A stretch of DNA of 64,000 nucleotides from Apiospora phragmitis (Eukaryota; Ascomycota; Sordariomycetes; Amphisphaeriales; Apiosporaceae). Location: NCBI GenBank assembly GCA_038363925.1, contig JAQQWL010000005.1:3348001-3412000 (forward strand), read 5' to 3'. Both the position numbers and the translations under genes were made by a program. The first letter of the stretch is position 1. The number at the start of each line of letters is the position of its first letter. A model generated the notes under the pieces. It saw only the letters and a list, made by a program, of their open reading frames with translations, did not search any database and had not been told where the DNA came from. This document shows, piece by piece, positions 11,349 through 23,264 of the stretch.

Positions 11349-12358
11349 GAGTGAGAGTGCCTTGTAATGTTTGAGTTTTAATCCATTATCTGAATTTAGC
11401 GGGGGCGCAACGCAAAGGATTTCCAGGGGGCTCTGATCCTTTCCGGTTCCTCATCTAGGATTCCACATTTCGGCCATGTATGTATATATAAACATCAAGT
11501 ATGTTGGAGTAGATATCCGAGCTCATTAGTCAGTTTATTCTCATGTTCTGCAGCAGACACAACTGAGCTGGGAACACAATACCCAGACGCACCAGACCTT
11601 CTAGGGTTAGTGGTCTACCATACTATAGACGAAATACCATACCATTCTGAAATGAGTTTTGCCGCGACATGTTGTAATGAAGGAAGAAAACAAGGATGAA
11701 ATGAAATTGACATCGCTTTGCGGGCGAGAACGGAATGATACGCCATCTTGTCAAAGATAGGAAGATATATCGTTGGATTTGAATAGCATGTCTAGGCTTG
11801 AAAAGCCTGAAGGACTTCCAGGGCTTATACATCCGTTGTGGAGCGTACGAAGCCCCTATTCTACACATCTTCAGTTAAAGTTTGGACGTCAAATCAGGGT
11901 TTCCGCCCTATGTTTAGTGTTTGGTGCTAACCCGCTTCGTATCCCCGTTATTTTGACGTCAAGGCCCGGTAGCCCTAAACGTCGGACCCGAGACGAGGTC
12001 AAAGCGAGTCCGAACTAGTTGCGATGAACCCCACAAGATCCCGAGGCTCGTCCTCGTTGTTGCTCCACCAGATCGGCGTCAAAGCACAATCCGCCTCAGC
12101 GGGGGAAACGGACAGAACGGCTGAATCATGCACGCCGATTAGCCATGTGGTCGGGCTCTCCGAAAGTGCGAAAGATGACGCTAAGTCAAGCACGCACATT
12201 GTATCTCGGTGATGTTTCCGTAATGCAGCTCATTAACTATGAACGTACGCGTATAGAATGCCCCTCCAGTACCAAATTACTATATCCCTTATCACAGGTC
12301 ATTGAAAGATATCACCCTTCCTCATAACTAACTACCACACGCACATACCCGCCACATC
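11349..12358. other. Intergenic, no gene seen
   Basis: 3' flank of the G-alpha-like gene and 5' flank of a broken hydrolase gene. Only short spurious frames. Confidence 0.4.
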
Positions 12359-13680
12359 ATGTCATCAGTCGAGGTGCCGGCAGGCCACGAAACCGTTAAG
12401 GCCTCGATCATCGACACGGGTGCGCGCGTCAAGGGCGAGACTTCACTCTTCGCTTTTTTCCTTGACCCACCGCTCCCGGACTTCTCGGAGGGCGAGGGCG
12501 AGGGTACGTTGAGCGCCCCCGGACAACATGTTCTTGATCGAGCATGAGAAGGCCGACAGGAAGGTTGTATTCGACCTGGGCATCTCGCCAGGATTTCCAG
12601 AGCGACGCTCCGTCCGTCCTGGAATACCATAAGGACTTTACTTTTGAGCCGCCGGAGGCTGACGTCTATGAGGTGTTGCGGGATGGGGGTGTGGATTGAT
12701 GCTGTCGAGGCCGTCATTTGGAGCAGCGTCGTTATTTCCAGTTCAAAGATAGATATTCGACGAATATAGGCATGACAGAAACCCGACCACACAACTAGCC
12801 ATCATCATATCGACCACACTGGAAACCCTGCTGGGTTCCTCGCCAGTACGGACTTGGTAATCCGCCCCGGCTTTAAGGAAACAGAAATGCCTGGCTACCC
12901 GGAGAACCCCGAGGCCATGATCCTGCAAGCCGACTACGAAGTCCGCAATCTCCGCCCGCTCGACTTCCAACGGACTCAGAATCGGAGGCTTCCGGGCCAT
13001 CGACTGGTTCGGTGACGGCAGCTTCTACATGCTCGAGACTTCTGGCGTAAGTAATTGATTATACCACCACTCGTTACTCGATAATTGTCCTTTTAATATC
13101 CCAGCATGTATCCTATAATGTTATCCCGTTCTATCATCTTGACTGTTAAACATACGTACTGCAGAGCACACCATCAACCATGTCGCAGCCCTAGCACGGA
13201 CAACCGCGGACCCCCCCCCCCCCCGCTTCACCCTCATGGGCGGCGAACTCGGCCACCACGCCAGCCAGTGGTGGCCCAGCGCACACGTGCCCCTGCCCTG
13301 GAAGCCGAGACCCTCCTTGCCTTCCGGGCCGGACTCCTCGGTCCTCAACGTCTACCGGAACATGTGCCCGTGCGATCACATCCTCCGAGAGCAAGCAGCA
13401 GCCGATAGTCTTGTCCCGGACTCGGACACAGCGGGGACAATACCCTTCACGAAGATCCGCACCAGACACCCTTGCGATGTCGAAATGGCCCGCAGGTCCC
13501 TCCAGGCCGCCGAGGCGTTCGATGGTAATGAGAGGATATTGGTCGTCATGGCTCATGCCTGGACGCTGCTTGGCGCCTTGGAGTATTTCCCCAGGTCGGC
13601 AAATAGGTGACGGGAGGCTGGGTGGAAGGAGGAGGAGTCGATGGGTGTTTCTAGAAGACTTTGTGAAGAAGGCGGCGTGA
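12359..13680 (+). pseudogene. Metallo-beta-lactamase superfamily hydrolase, multiply frame-broken
   Basis: Pieces appear in the order expected for a fungal MBL-fold lactonase-like hydrolase: an N-terminal VKASIIDTGARVKG, then FLIEHEKADRKVVFDLGISPGFP, DFTFEPPEADVYEVLRDGGVD, IDAVEAVIWSS, the metal-binding HHHIDHTGNPAGF (HxHxDH type) near 12800, GGFRAIDWFGDGSFYMLETSG, HTINHVAALART, FTLMGGELGHHASQ and a C-terminal W.FLEDFVKKAA. The pieces lie in different frames. One gap (about 13048-13160) is a plausible intron with a GTAAGTAATT donor; the others have no splice sites. A run of 14 C at 13211-13224 sits inside the coding part. Either a decayed gene or one damaged by assembly indels. Metal site residues are still present. 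Confidence 0.65.
13211..13224. repeat. C14 homopolymer inside coding sequence
   Basis: Fourteen consecutive C residues in the broken hydrolase gene, coding for a Pro run in the only frame that fits its neighbours. Length is unlikely to be reliably sequenced. Confidence 0.9.
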
Positions 13681-13782
13681 TAGTAAGTTGATTTTGCTTA
13701 TAATCGTGAGTTGTATAGTACTAGTTCTATAGCGTTTGCTCGTCCTTAGGACCTGAGTACCTCGATGCCTATGTACTAAAAT

Positions 13783-14968
13783 CTAGCTAATCTGCGAGTA
13801 AAAACTACAGTTGACCATGCTTAATTGACCGAGTGTCGCCGTTGGGAATTCATCCAGAATTGTTACCAGCAATGGCGGTTTTGGTGGGTGCGTGAAATCA
13901 CCCAGGAAATCTGTCCATGGTGGCTTGAAAGTAGTGCCGGAGTCGAAGACGGCGAAGTACAATAAACTTGCGGTACGAAATTGCAGGGACACGAAAACTG
14001 CAGGGGAAGATACCCAAAGCCTGCTGGGTACGGGCTTATTGTTCGGCAGAGTGCCGAAGTGCGAGGCAATCCATAAGTCCGTATACCTTTGACCTGCCTC
14101 GGGTAACCAGAGCGTGATACATAGGCTGCCGTACATCAAGCAGGTGAGTCGTAGAAGGGCACCATCAAGCTGTAGGAGAGATTGGGGCCGTGTTTGTGAC
14201 AGGGGGTCGCAGTCCAATCCAAGAAGATAATGCAAGAGCAAGGACGCTATGGCACCAGTGGGAAGCCCCTCCAAGAAGGCGCCGAAACTTCTCCATCTAT
14301 CACCGAGTCGGCGGGAGATTATGGGCAGGGTATAGGACAGGGTATAGGGAGGGCATATAATAAGGATAGTAAAATATAGACTGATCTTTAACCAGTGAAG
14401 AACATTGAGGTTTAGGGGCATGGATACGAAGACGGAGACTGTTCGTAAATCAGCACATGAAGAACGAACTTGGATAGATGGCTAGATCTGCCGAAAAGTC
14501 CAGCCTCGACATATTCGCGGTCGAAGACTCATTGGCGGTATTCCCTTCTTGGCTATTGGGGTATCCCGCGATGGAAAGAACCGAAGTTGCAAGACTGAGG
14601 GGCGCTGGGTCGCCATCGTCCGCCGCCGAGAACCAGATGATATTCAGCGCCAGTTCGTCGCACAAGAAGCTCGCCAAGTAGCACGAGGCCAGAATTTTTG
14701 TATAGAGTATACCAGAGCAAGCGAATAGCTTAATTGTCTGTAGCAGCGGACCGAGAATGAAGAATAGTAGCCGGAAGGTCGTATTGTTTTCCAATCGCGC
14801 AGTGCCTCTACTACCTCGCAATAAAGTAGTGCCTCCACCATCACGCGGCTTCTTCTTCACCCAATACTGCTGGCTGCACTTGGGTGGCCGAATAGTTAGC
14901 CTCCAGCCAAACCCGGCTCGTTGTGCGCCAATGGACAGGAGAGTCTCGACAGCGTTCATGGAGCACAC
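13783..14968 (-). CDS. Fungal integral membrane protein, split in two frames
   Basis: Two adjacent minus-strand frames, 14968-14450 (172 codons) and 14421-13783 (212 codons), behave as one gene. The first starts MCSMNAVETLLSIGAQRAGFGW and has a strong hydrophobic segment around LLFFILGPLLQTIKLF, a pattern I know from uncharacterised Sordariomycete membrane proteins. The second has hydrophobic segments at LKISLYFTILIICPPYTL, GAIASLLLHYLLGL and near SLLYFAVF. The frames abut near 14450: the first ends SSFFMC-stop, and a one-base shift there continues as ADLRTVSVFVSMPLNLN. No splice sites were found, so this is a frame break rather than an intron. Function is unknown. Confidence 0.5.
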
Positions 14969-15884
14969 GACCGGAGTAGGTAGGTATGAGAAGTTGGGGA
15001 AACTTGGCCAACGAGGATGAGCACTTATAGGCCGCAGCTTAAAAAGTCCTACTCAGCCACTTATGAACGGATTCATGCTACCAATCAATCGAAGGTGAAA
15101 AGATAATATGTATTTTATCGAGGCTGTTCCTGACTTAGTCCGTTGCAACGTGTGGCTCAGTCACACCAGTCACTTTACCAGCCACATCGGTGTTTTTTTC
15201 ATCGCGTTTAGGAGAAAGAGCTTCTCCTCGTCTCTGCTCGTGCTGTTCCTGACTACAGTTGGCGTTGATCCGGACCGCCTCGCCGGGGGGCGATGTCAGG
15301 GGTAACGGTTCTTGGGTCGAGTTTAGTCAGCTGCTTGCCGGTGGGGAACTTGCGGAAGGAAGGCTGGCATGCAGTAAACCCGAGCTGACTGCATCATGAT
15401 GCTTATAGTAAACCGAGAACCAACGTGCATATCATCTTACATAAGTGCCGCTTCAGCTTATGCCGACTCATAAACTCTACTACAACCTGAACCGGCAGCA
15501 GCCAAACCGACCTCATCTTTCGATATTCATACTTTTTTGGACCCCATACTACGACTCTTGTCTGACGTATGAATCCTTGCAGCGGGTTAAAATAAGAATG
15601 ACTGAGAAACATAAGCAAATTCTCACGGATGGCGCCCCAACCCTTCCAGGCAAATGCCCCTCAAATGTTGCTGTGCAAATAAGGTACGGATTACTACTGC
15701 ATATAGCAGCAGAGCCCAAAGCCCAAAAGCCCTGCCTGTCCAGTCATCCTCATCTGGACCCTTATAAGTAAACCTCCGCTACTCGAGCATTGAAAACGGG
15801 TGTGGTGCGCTGGGGGAACTTGACCCCTTTTCGATCTCTCGACATTCTAAACCTGGCATCCTCCGCATGGTGCATTAGGTTTCA
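14969..15884. other. Divergent intergenic region
   Basis: Lies between two divergently transcribed membrane-protein genes. No coding or RNA feature supported. Confidence 0.4.
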
Positions 15885-18380
15885 ATGGTCCGTTCAAATC
15901 ATCATAGCCCTCATCGTCCGTCTCAGCTCAGAATGAATCGAGTTCCCTCTTTGTATTGGTGGACCCCTTTCCTCATGGTCTCATCTTTCGTTGTCGGTAT
16001 CATATTTGCGGTCGGCCATCACCTCTTCTATGCTTCTCTCGAGGCCAAACCGGCGCAGACAGGAGATTACACATTCCTCGGTTTGAACTACTCTGGCCAG
16101 CAATTCAACATCGCCGTCGGGACAGCCTTTGGCTTTCTAGTCAAAGCGGCGTTCGTGCTCAGTGTGTCTACAGCCTACATTCAACTCTTCTGGCGCCAGG
16201 TGAAATACAACACGGAGAAGGGCCAGCCATCGACGGTGAAGCACACGGACTCTCTATATTCGGGCTTGGACAGTCTTATCTCACTGCTGAACGCCCCAGT
16301 GATGTATAAGTACCCTGTACTATTCCTTGTTGCAGCAACGGCCTGGTAAGTCATATGTGGTACAAAAAGAAGCCGATCCCGCAGCTGACTGGTAGCAGGC
16401 TAGTACCAATCGCATCCATCATAGCTCCAGCTACTCTATCCGTCTCGCTTATCGATGGGGTGCTGGAGGTAGTAATGGAAAATGTGCCCCATATTGATTT
16501 CCTTAATCTCAACTACGCAGCTTCGATGGGCGTGTACCGTGGGGCAGGAAACGGATCTAACTATTACTCTTATAATGACCCCAGTCAGATTCTAAAGCAA
16601 CTTTCTATGGCTGTGGTTGCCCAAAAGGCCATTTTGCCAATAACGCCTCCGTTCCCGAACGCGAGCTGGTCGCTGGAGTCCTCTGGTCCTAATCTGGTAT
16701 GCCACCCCGCTCAGGCGGATAACCGTCTACGGATACTTCGGAGCATTGCTGCCTACACCGGGCAGGATAGGACAAGTTGTGATAGGGCCCCTACATACCT
16801 TGCCTGGCACGAGCCATACAATCTGAACTCGACCATGGCCGGGCCGTACTACCGAGATTCTCTAGACAACCAGAGTTCACTCCTTACCATCAGCAACCCG
16901 GACTCCGTCTTCAATTTACCCTGGGACCAGAGGCGGGTCAAACAGGACTCAACCCTATATATTGCGAGTCTACCGAACACGCTCCTGAGAAAACACTTTC
17001 CCAGATCGGACAACGGAAACGACTGCGTTCTTGGAAGTCCTGGATGGGAGAACAAATCGGAGAATCCGCTGGGCATATACGGTGGGGACGAGACTATTGT
17101 CCAATGCCAGCTTTACAACTCGACATATCTCACGAAATTCCAGTATGCCAGAGGGCTACAAGATATTGATATAAAGATATCAGAATTAGGAGAGACCGTG
17201 CCTGTCACTGCCTGGGTCAGAGGGCCAAACACGACTCTGGACCTGCAAGAGAACTGCGCAACGCTGCAGGGTGTGTTTGAAGAGCAAACTAGCGATTGCG
17301 TGGTTAACCGAGGGTTACTTTCACAAATCGCATACCAGAGCATCCTTCGAGCGTTTTCGACATGGATAACGGGCGATGTATCTTTTCCCTCCAACAACAA
17401 CAGCCCGATGATGTCCCAAAACTCGCGTGTTTTGAGCACATCTCTGACAGATACAAAGGAACTCAATTACCTGAGCGACTTTGAACTCCATAAGTGGCCA
17501 CCAGAGTCTTATGGGGTAGATTATGCCGATCTGCAGTGGTAAGCGACTTTCAAAATCAATTCCTTCCTATTCCAGCCGTTATTCCCCGTTACTCCAGTTG
17601 TCATTCCCTATTATGCTAGTTTTTATTCCTCGTTAGCCCAGTTTCTCAGGGGGAACCAATTCACCGTCTATTCCAGTTGCCTTTATCCCCCCTGAGACAC
17701 CCTCGTTTATCCTCAGAACACTAATAATAACGCCGAGAGTCGGTAGGAAACTCTGGAAGTCGACCGAGCCCGAAACAAGTGGCCTTCCGAAGATGCGCTC
17801 GACAGAGCCGAAACAACGACTACTCGAGACGCTGGAGACCATGTTCCGCAACTTCACCGTTAGCCTTATGAGCTCAACAATGTTTCAGTAAGCCACCTTC
17901 TCAAACAAGCGTTTCCATCCACTGATCGAGGTAAATCATATGTATTATAGGCCAAACTACTCCGACCCCACCACCGCACCACCCAAAGTCCCGGTCACGC
18001 GCACGACTTCGCAGACAGTCTACGTCTACGCACCAGACAAGTTGTGGGCGGCGTACGGCGCGGCCGCGGCGGCCACCCTGGCGGGAGTGGTCCTCGGTCT
18101 GATCGCCACCGTCGCAAGTTGCGGATCGTACACTGGCTCCTTGTCGACGATCCTCCGCATCACCCGGAACGCGGAGCTCAGCGTCAAGATCGAGGAGTCG
18201 GACCTGGACGGCAAGGGCGCCCTGCCCGTGTATCTTGCCAGAGCGACGATGCGTGTCGGTGCGAGCGAACCCCGTCGCAGATTATCAAACACGGATCTGG
18301 AGGTTCAGGTAGTGAGGCAGGGGGTGCACACTCCCGAAAAGGGGTCCGAACTAAGTGTAGGGGGACGAAATGCCACATGA
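15885..18380 (+). CDS. Fungal multi-pass membrane protein with large glycosylated outer domain
   Basis: Four exons give exactly 723 residues: 15885-16345, 16399-17538, 17747-17887 and 17951-18380. Introns are 53, 208 and 63 nt. N-terminal membrane segments (TPFLMVSSFVVGIIFAVGHH; AVGTAFGFLVKAAFVLSVST; KYPVLFLVAATAWLVPIASI) precede the APATLSV motif, then about 450 residues with many N-x-S/T sites and several Cys. A last hydrophobic segment (AAYGAAAAATLAGVVLGLIA) is followed by TILRITRNAELSVKIEESDLDGKGALP. That layout is a widespread Pezizomycotina family, sometimes labelled 'formylmethionine deformylase-like', with no established function. A possible earlier start is not excluded, since Met 17 is an alternative. 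Intron 2 is unusual: it is four times longer than the others and holds a sequence repeated at 20.6 kb. Confidence 0.85.
17539..17710 (+). repeat. Intron-filling repeat, copy 1
   Basis: This block begins exactly at the splice donor of intron 2 (GTAAGCGACT) and shares collinear blocks with copy 2 at 20565-20697 on the other strand: GTAAGCGACT, ATTCCTTCCTATTCCAG, ATTCC..GTTA..CCAGT, GGGG..ACCG, GTTGCCT.TAT..CCC and GACA..C...TTAT. Copy 1 carries an extra stretch of about 45 nt rich in ATTCC words. Similarity is judged by eye. Confidence 0.6.
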
Positions 18381-18515
18381 GATGTGTAAAATACTCAAAT
18401 CCGTAAATAACATCTACATTTCCTCTAATACGCAAAGACTTCTATTGAATAATAAACAAAACTTTAGTATACTTCCCTGTATCCACTTATGACTAAACCC
18501 CAAAAGCTATGCCTT

Positions 18516-19639
18516 TTATTTATTGCAGTGGTTTACATCCTCGTACTCTTCTCCGAAACCCCCGTTCTCGGGGATGATCCGGAACTGCACCGTAGTCCCC
18601 GACTCGCCCATGGTAATGGCCCCTATGTAGTCGCCCATTTGCCCTTCGTCGGCCCATTTCGCCCAATGGTCCGCCATCGCCTTCGTCGTCCAGTCGAGGC
18701 CAGAAGGGTCGGGCTCCGTACCGGGATTGTCCCCTCGTTAACCACCTTGTAGCTGACCTTGAAGCCCGCGCCGTCTGCTCGTCGACCCAGACCGGCTGAA
18801 AACGCCCGCGGTCGGACATGTACGTCGCCCGTGCCGTCGCCGCGATCAGTGAATCGGTGGTCCGCGACAGGGCCATCTTCTATGCACAGAGAAAGACCAG
18901 TGATGTCCACGACGTAACCGCCTTGGTCGGCCAGACGGGCGGCCAGATGCGAAGAGGGGACCAGACGCTCCTCCTTCTCATCCTCCCCTTCCTTCAACAC
19001 CTCAGCGACGGACTCGACCCGCGCCCTGCCCCTGCTCAAAATACTTAGCCGAGTCTCTATCATCCGCGCGCGTCGACTTGCCATCTTCTCCCTCTCCCCT
19101 CGTCTCGTCCTCTTCCCCTTCCCGCCGCCGTCCCCCTTGACCTTCGTCGCAGCCGGCCGGGCCCCCTGCTTCTTCTTCGCCTTCTCGTCCGCGACCCCCT
19201 GCAGAATGATGTGCATAGCCCCCGCGACCCCGACGGCCGTGGCGCCCGCGCACCGCGGGAAGCCGAGGAAGTGGCAGGTGCCGCCCGCGGCGACGGGCAG
19301 CGGCAGGCCCTTCGCCAGCGGCTGCCAGACCCAGTCGGGCAGCGTCGAGATGTCGTGCTTGAGCTTATCGTAGACGGCGGAGCACTCCTTGATGATGCCC
19401 GGCCAGTCGCCGTCGTCGAGGTCGGCGGCGAGGTGCTGACGGTAGGGTTGTAGGGCGCCGTCCTCGCGGAGCGCGAGGCTGTTGGAGGTGGTTGTAATGG
19501 TGGTGGTCTCTTCTTGGGGGCCGAAGTGGGTGGGCTCAACGGGACTGATGGCTGGGTCCGCCGCGGCGCCGGGGAGCGGCTGCACCATGGGGATGCCGCT
19601 TAGGAGCGCGGTCAGGCAGAGGGCACAGTCTCGTTTCAT
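18516..19639 (-). CDS. Secreted fungal protein, frame-broken near C-terminus
   Basis: The main frame opens with a signal peptide (MKRDCALCLTALLSGIPMV..., cleavage likely near PGAAA), followed by CSAVYDKLKHDISTLPDWVWQPLAKGL, a conserved-looking CHFLGFPRCAGATAVGVAGAM and a Lys/Arg-rich stretch (about 165-205). Past 18880 the coding sense moves between frames: MALSRTTDSLIAATARATYM, then GAGFKVSYKVVNEG, then, after a GGGG run near 18737, DNPGTEPDPSGLDWTTKAM and finally GGFGEEYEDVNHCNK with TAA at 18516-18518. That last frame is open and well structured, so I extend the gene to it. Each switch costs a single base. I do not recognise the family. An extracellular role is inferred from the signal peptide only. 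Confidence 0.6.
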
Positions 19640-20932
19640 GGTGGAAGGCTAATCAGTCAGGCCCAAAGAATAGGTTTGGTGGTTTAAGATTGTAATGAAG
19701 TACATCGAGAAAGGGTTGTCTCACGGACTTGGATGTAATGGAGTGCCTGGTATGCGCCAGTTGTTTTGCACGACACTACGAGACATTCAGAGAATATATA
19801 CTGATAAAATACTACTACCAGCGACCGATATTTGGTAGTAGCTCCCAAAATAGCCACGGAATGTTGTCGTCATCATAGAGGGATCGTCGCCAGTATGTGT
19901 GCCTGAAATCATAGCCACTGTACAGTCTAGGAATGCGGAGGGACTGTGGTCTGGCGGAGGGATTCGTCTCCATAAATAGGTTTGCTTGCTACACGTTGGT
20001 TTCGCTAAACCGCGTCCAGGCTACCACAGCTGGTTCCGACCAGACCATACGATTGGTTGGTACTAGTTGGACCTATGTCAGGGAAGATGTGGGATGGGCA
20101 TCCATGAGTAAAAGACAGGTGCCCAGGATCCAGGAGTGGGCACGGGTGTGTATGTGTGTGTGTGTGTCCAGGTGGGACGCGACCGTGGAGCGATCTGCGG
20201 ATGGTTGTTCCGAGCCACAGGGGGGTTGCTCCGGTTATACCCCAGCAAGAACACACACCAACAAACAGAGAGATCACCAAGAAAATCCTAAATAAAACTA
20301 TAGTACATAGTAGCCTGGCATTCTGCTACTCAAGCTCAAGCTGAGCCCCACTCACAAGCCCAATCATGCAGTCTTATTCGAGCGACGTTGCAACGCCTTT
20401 TGCTTGCTGCTAGGCGAAGTGACATGATGTATCTTCAACCAGCCATCTTCACTTGACGGCGATGTTCTTACCGGGTCAGGAGGTAATCTCGTCTGGCGCC
20501 AAGGATCCTTTACTGTCAAAGGTGCATGACTATCACGTTATATTAATACTTTTTGGGGGGGGAGGGAATAAATAGTATGTCTTAGGAGGGAATAGAGGCA
20601 ACTTCTCTAATAACCGGTAAACCCACCCCTTAAGCCACTGGGATAACGAGGAATATTAGCTGGAATAGGAAGGAATAACCCTCGAGAGTCGCTTACTTGC
20701 CTGATGATGGTGAGATAATAGCAAGGCTAAATTAACATCAAGAAAATATAATGCAGTAAACAGGATTAAGGATAAAGTATGTAAATTCGAGTAAAACAAA
20801 AACGACTGTGACTATCTAATGAACGAACGTGTGCTCTCTTTCTCCCCCGCGAAGGGCCCCCATGCTATCGTAGCTCTGGTAAAATATGACCAAGTCTCCT
20901 ATCTTCCCCTCTCACACCCCTTCTCATGATGT
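19640..20932. other. Intergenic with repeat copy 2
   Basis: No gene supported. Holds a GT-rich microsatellite near 20146-20166 and copy 2 of the intron-resident repeat. Confidence 0.4.
20565..20697 (-). repeat. Intron-filling repeat, copy 2 (inverse orientation)
   Basis: Minus-strand sequence starts GTAAGCGACT at 20697 and continues with the same ordered blocks as the intron at 17539, including the 17-base match ATTCCTTCCTATTCCAG. Here no coding exons are visible on either side. Confidence 0.6.
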
Positions 20933-21577
20933 TCATCCGTCATACCCAACGTCAAAATAGCACACACCCTCAATGTCGTTCCGAGTTACGCCGTAGGCGA
21001 AGCCGTCGTCTCCGATATTGCCGGCGAAGCCCTCCCTGCATTCTCCGGCAATCTTGGACAGGGAGTACTTGAGCTGTTTCTCCTCGAACTTGCCGGGGCC
21101 GTGGTACATGCAGTAGTAGACGGTCACATCCCCGGCTCTGGCCCAGATCGACTGGTCGCAACTATTTTTATTCCCGTCCTGCTTGCAGACTGTCTCTGCT
21201 TGTCAGCTGGTGGATCTGATGTAGATGGCCCCCAGCCAAGATCTTGTTTGGTTTTGCTACTTACATCCGATCAAGGCGTTGCTGGCTTCCTCTTGGTACT
21301 CAACCTTTAATGCAATGGGACGATAATGCTGGTTGTGGCACTCCCAGTGCTCCTTGCGAGCTTCCAGTGCCTGTGTAGTCTCGTTGTCCGCTTCGGCAGA
21401 CCGCTTGGATTCAATGTTGGAGATACCGTCTGTGTTGACGCTTCGCTTTGGAAGTCCGGTGATCCTGCCCTTCTCGTTGTAGATTCCGTCCTTTGAACGA
21501 TCCTCTCGGGGGAGCAGGACGCCCGCAGTCGCCGTCAGGGTCAAAGTGAAGACGGTGAGAATCTTTGAAGCATGCAT
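20933..21577 (-). CDS. Small secreted cysteine-containing protein A
   Basis: Two exons, 21577-21265 and 21189-20933, with a 75-nt intron (GTAAGT donor, GAGACAG acceptor), give 189 residues. The first 20 residues are a signal peptide (MHASKILTVFTLTLTATAG). Residues 20-75 look like a pro-region with dibasic sites (LPKRS, ESKRS) of the kind cut by Kex2. The mature part begins near EHWECHNQHYRP and holds six Cys, including GFCKQDGNKNSC, VYYCMYHG, GECREGF and GVCYFDVG. Candidate effector or extracellular protein; no family recognised. A TATAAG motif lies upstream near 21741. Its start is divergent from protein B at 22748. Confidence 0.75.
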
Positions 21578-22747
21578 GGTGAATGATTTTTCTGGTACGA
21601 TGTAGTGTGGTAGGCTGTCTGATAGGAATAATGATGGATGAAGCTGTAAGTGATGGTAGTAATAGTAGGGAGTAGTTGTAAAATTTGTATTGACGTTGAG
21701 TGGGAATTGATCGTTTCCATCAACGGACAGAGGCTCCTACTTATACACTTCAGTCGCCATTACATACCAACTAGAAAATGCAAGACAATACGTCACTCGC
21801 GGGTGAGTTGTCTTCCAAGTCGAGACTTACCAATACTAACCAAATTCGCCTCAACTTGCTATCAATCGTCAACGTTGTTAGCGATCTCCGTGGACGACTA
21901 CCGCCGTCGTCTGATTAAGATGTTGGAGAACAAGCCACCGATAGTCAATCCCTCCGCGGTGGATCATATCCTTTCCGAAGGAACGCAACCTGGGGCCGCC
22001 AATAGGGGGGCGGTGCCCAATCCCTCCGCGGAGTGTCTTCGGGGGGCTGTGGTTCATGTTCAAGGTCTAAGACTGAATCCTTAGACCCGAACCGGCTCCT
22101 CCGGGGCATAATAGGAACCGTGTCTTGCTATGATGATCTTCCCTTGGCGCCCCAATGTAGTGAAGAACAGTCCCTTGCCCTCGATGACGTGATTACACAG
22201 GATGTTCCACGGGGATAATTCCTGCCGAGCCTACGAGAAGGAGCTGATCGACATCTCAAAGTGGAAATAATCACCTTTGTTCTATCTATAGCGCCTTTGA
22301 CAACTTCTATATATAGCTTATGTTCTATAAGCATCCAATCGTCTCTGTGACCCTGCCATCTGAGAGTACGCCTCGTAGCTCTAATTTTCAGACTGCCAAT
22401 AACCTAAATTAATAGACCAGCATAGGCACCAAGACAGCCGAATACCTCCGGTTGGATTCCAGCCCTGGATTCACTACGTCATGAGGATTAGAGGCCTGAT
22501 TGGACTTGAAGTTGTCTTAAGATATCCCGAACAGATCGACAGCTCATAATCTTCTTGATCGAATGAAACAGTTCATGCTGAAAGCGGTTACGAGCGAGAC
22601 AACTCTCTATATATATGGCTCAATGTCGCCTGTGAACCAAGTAGGATTTTATCAACACAACATTCTTTGCTCCATCACCACCAAAATCATACAATTTACC
22701 TTCGCCCGATACCAATCCGAGCCATCAAAATTTACTTCGAATTCACC
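21578..22747. other. Divergent promoter region of two secreted-protein genes
   Basis: No gene supported. Contains TATA-like motifs facing both ways (near 21741 on minus; CTATATATATGG near 22606 on plus) and a short duplicated motif AATCCCTCCGCGG at about 21947 and 22019. Confidence 0.45.
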
Positions 22748-23264
22748 ATGCAGATTCTTCCAATCGCCCTCCTTCTCGCAGCCACTCCTTTGGTTCCTCT
22801 TGGGCAGGCTCGAAGCCTGATCCAGAGGGGCGATCAGGTCCCGGCGCTGCAGACGCTGGCGGAAGGCAACGCGACTATGACTCGGCCGAAGAAGCGAGTC
22901 GATATCCAGGCCGGCGTAAATGACCTCCCTTGAATTACGATGCATGCCATGCCCACCTTGCTAATCATGAAATTGTATAGAAATGCCACCATCGAAGAGG
23001 TTTTGCGTACGGATATTGTCGGGTTGCAAAGAAAAAAGTAGATGGGGTATACCAGAACGAGAAAACAAGAGCCTGTGGTCCCAGCGATCAAATGCGCGTG
23101 AGTAACACTTTTGGAAGCACAATCTGTCGACCAGTGCACTGACTCGCGCGTATATCTAGTGTGACACGCCAGGGACTTATTGCTGGTTCGACGCTGATAT
23201 TGATCCCAAGGATGATGCTGTCAATAGCAAGGCTTGGTGTGGAGATAATAACCTAGAGCAGTAG
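22748..23264 (+). CDS. Small secreted six-cysteine protein B
   Basis: Three exons, 22748-22915, 22981-23097 and 23160-23264, all joined in phase 0, give 129 residues; the 62-codon unspliced frame hides it. Signal peptide: MQILPIALLLAATPLVPLG. A pro-region ends at RPKKR, a Kex2-type site. The mature domain has six Cys in the order KCHH, GYC, RACG, RCDT, TYCW, WCGD, enough for three disulfides. Donors are GTAAAT and GTGAGT; acceptors TTGTATAG and ATCTAG. Most likely a small extracellular effector or defence-type protein; the fold is not recognised. A TATA-like element lies about 140 nt upstream. Confidence 0.7.
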
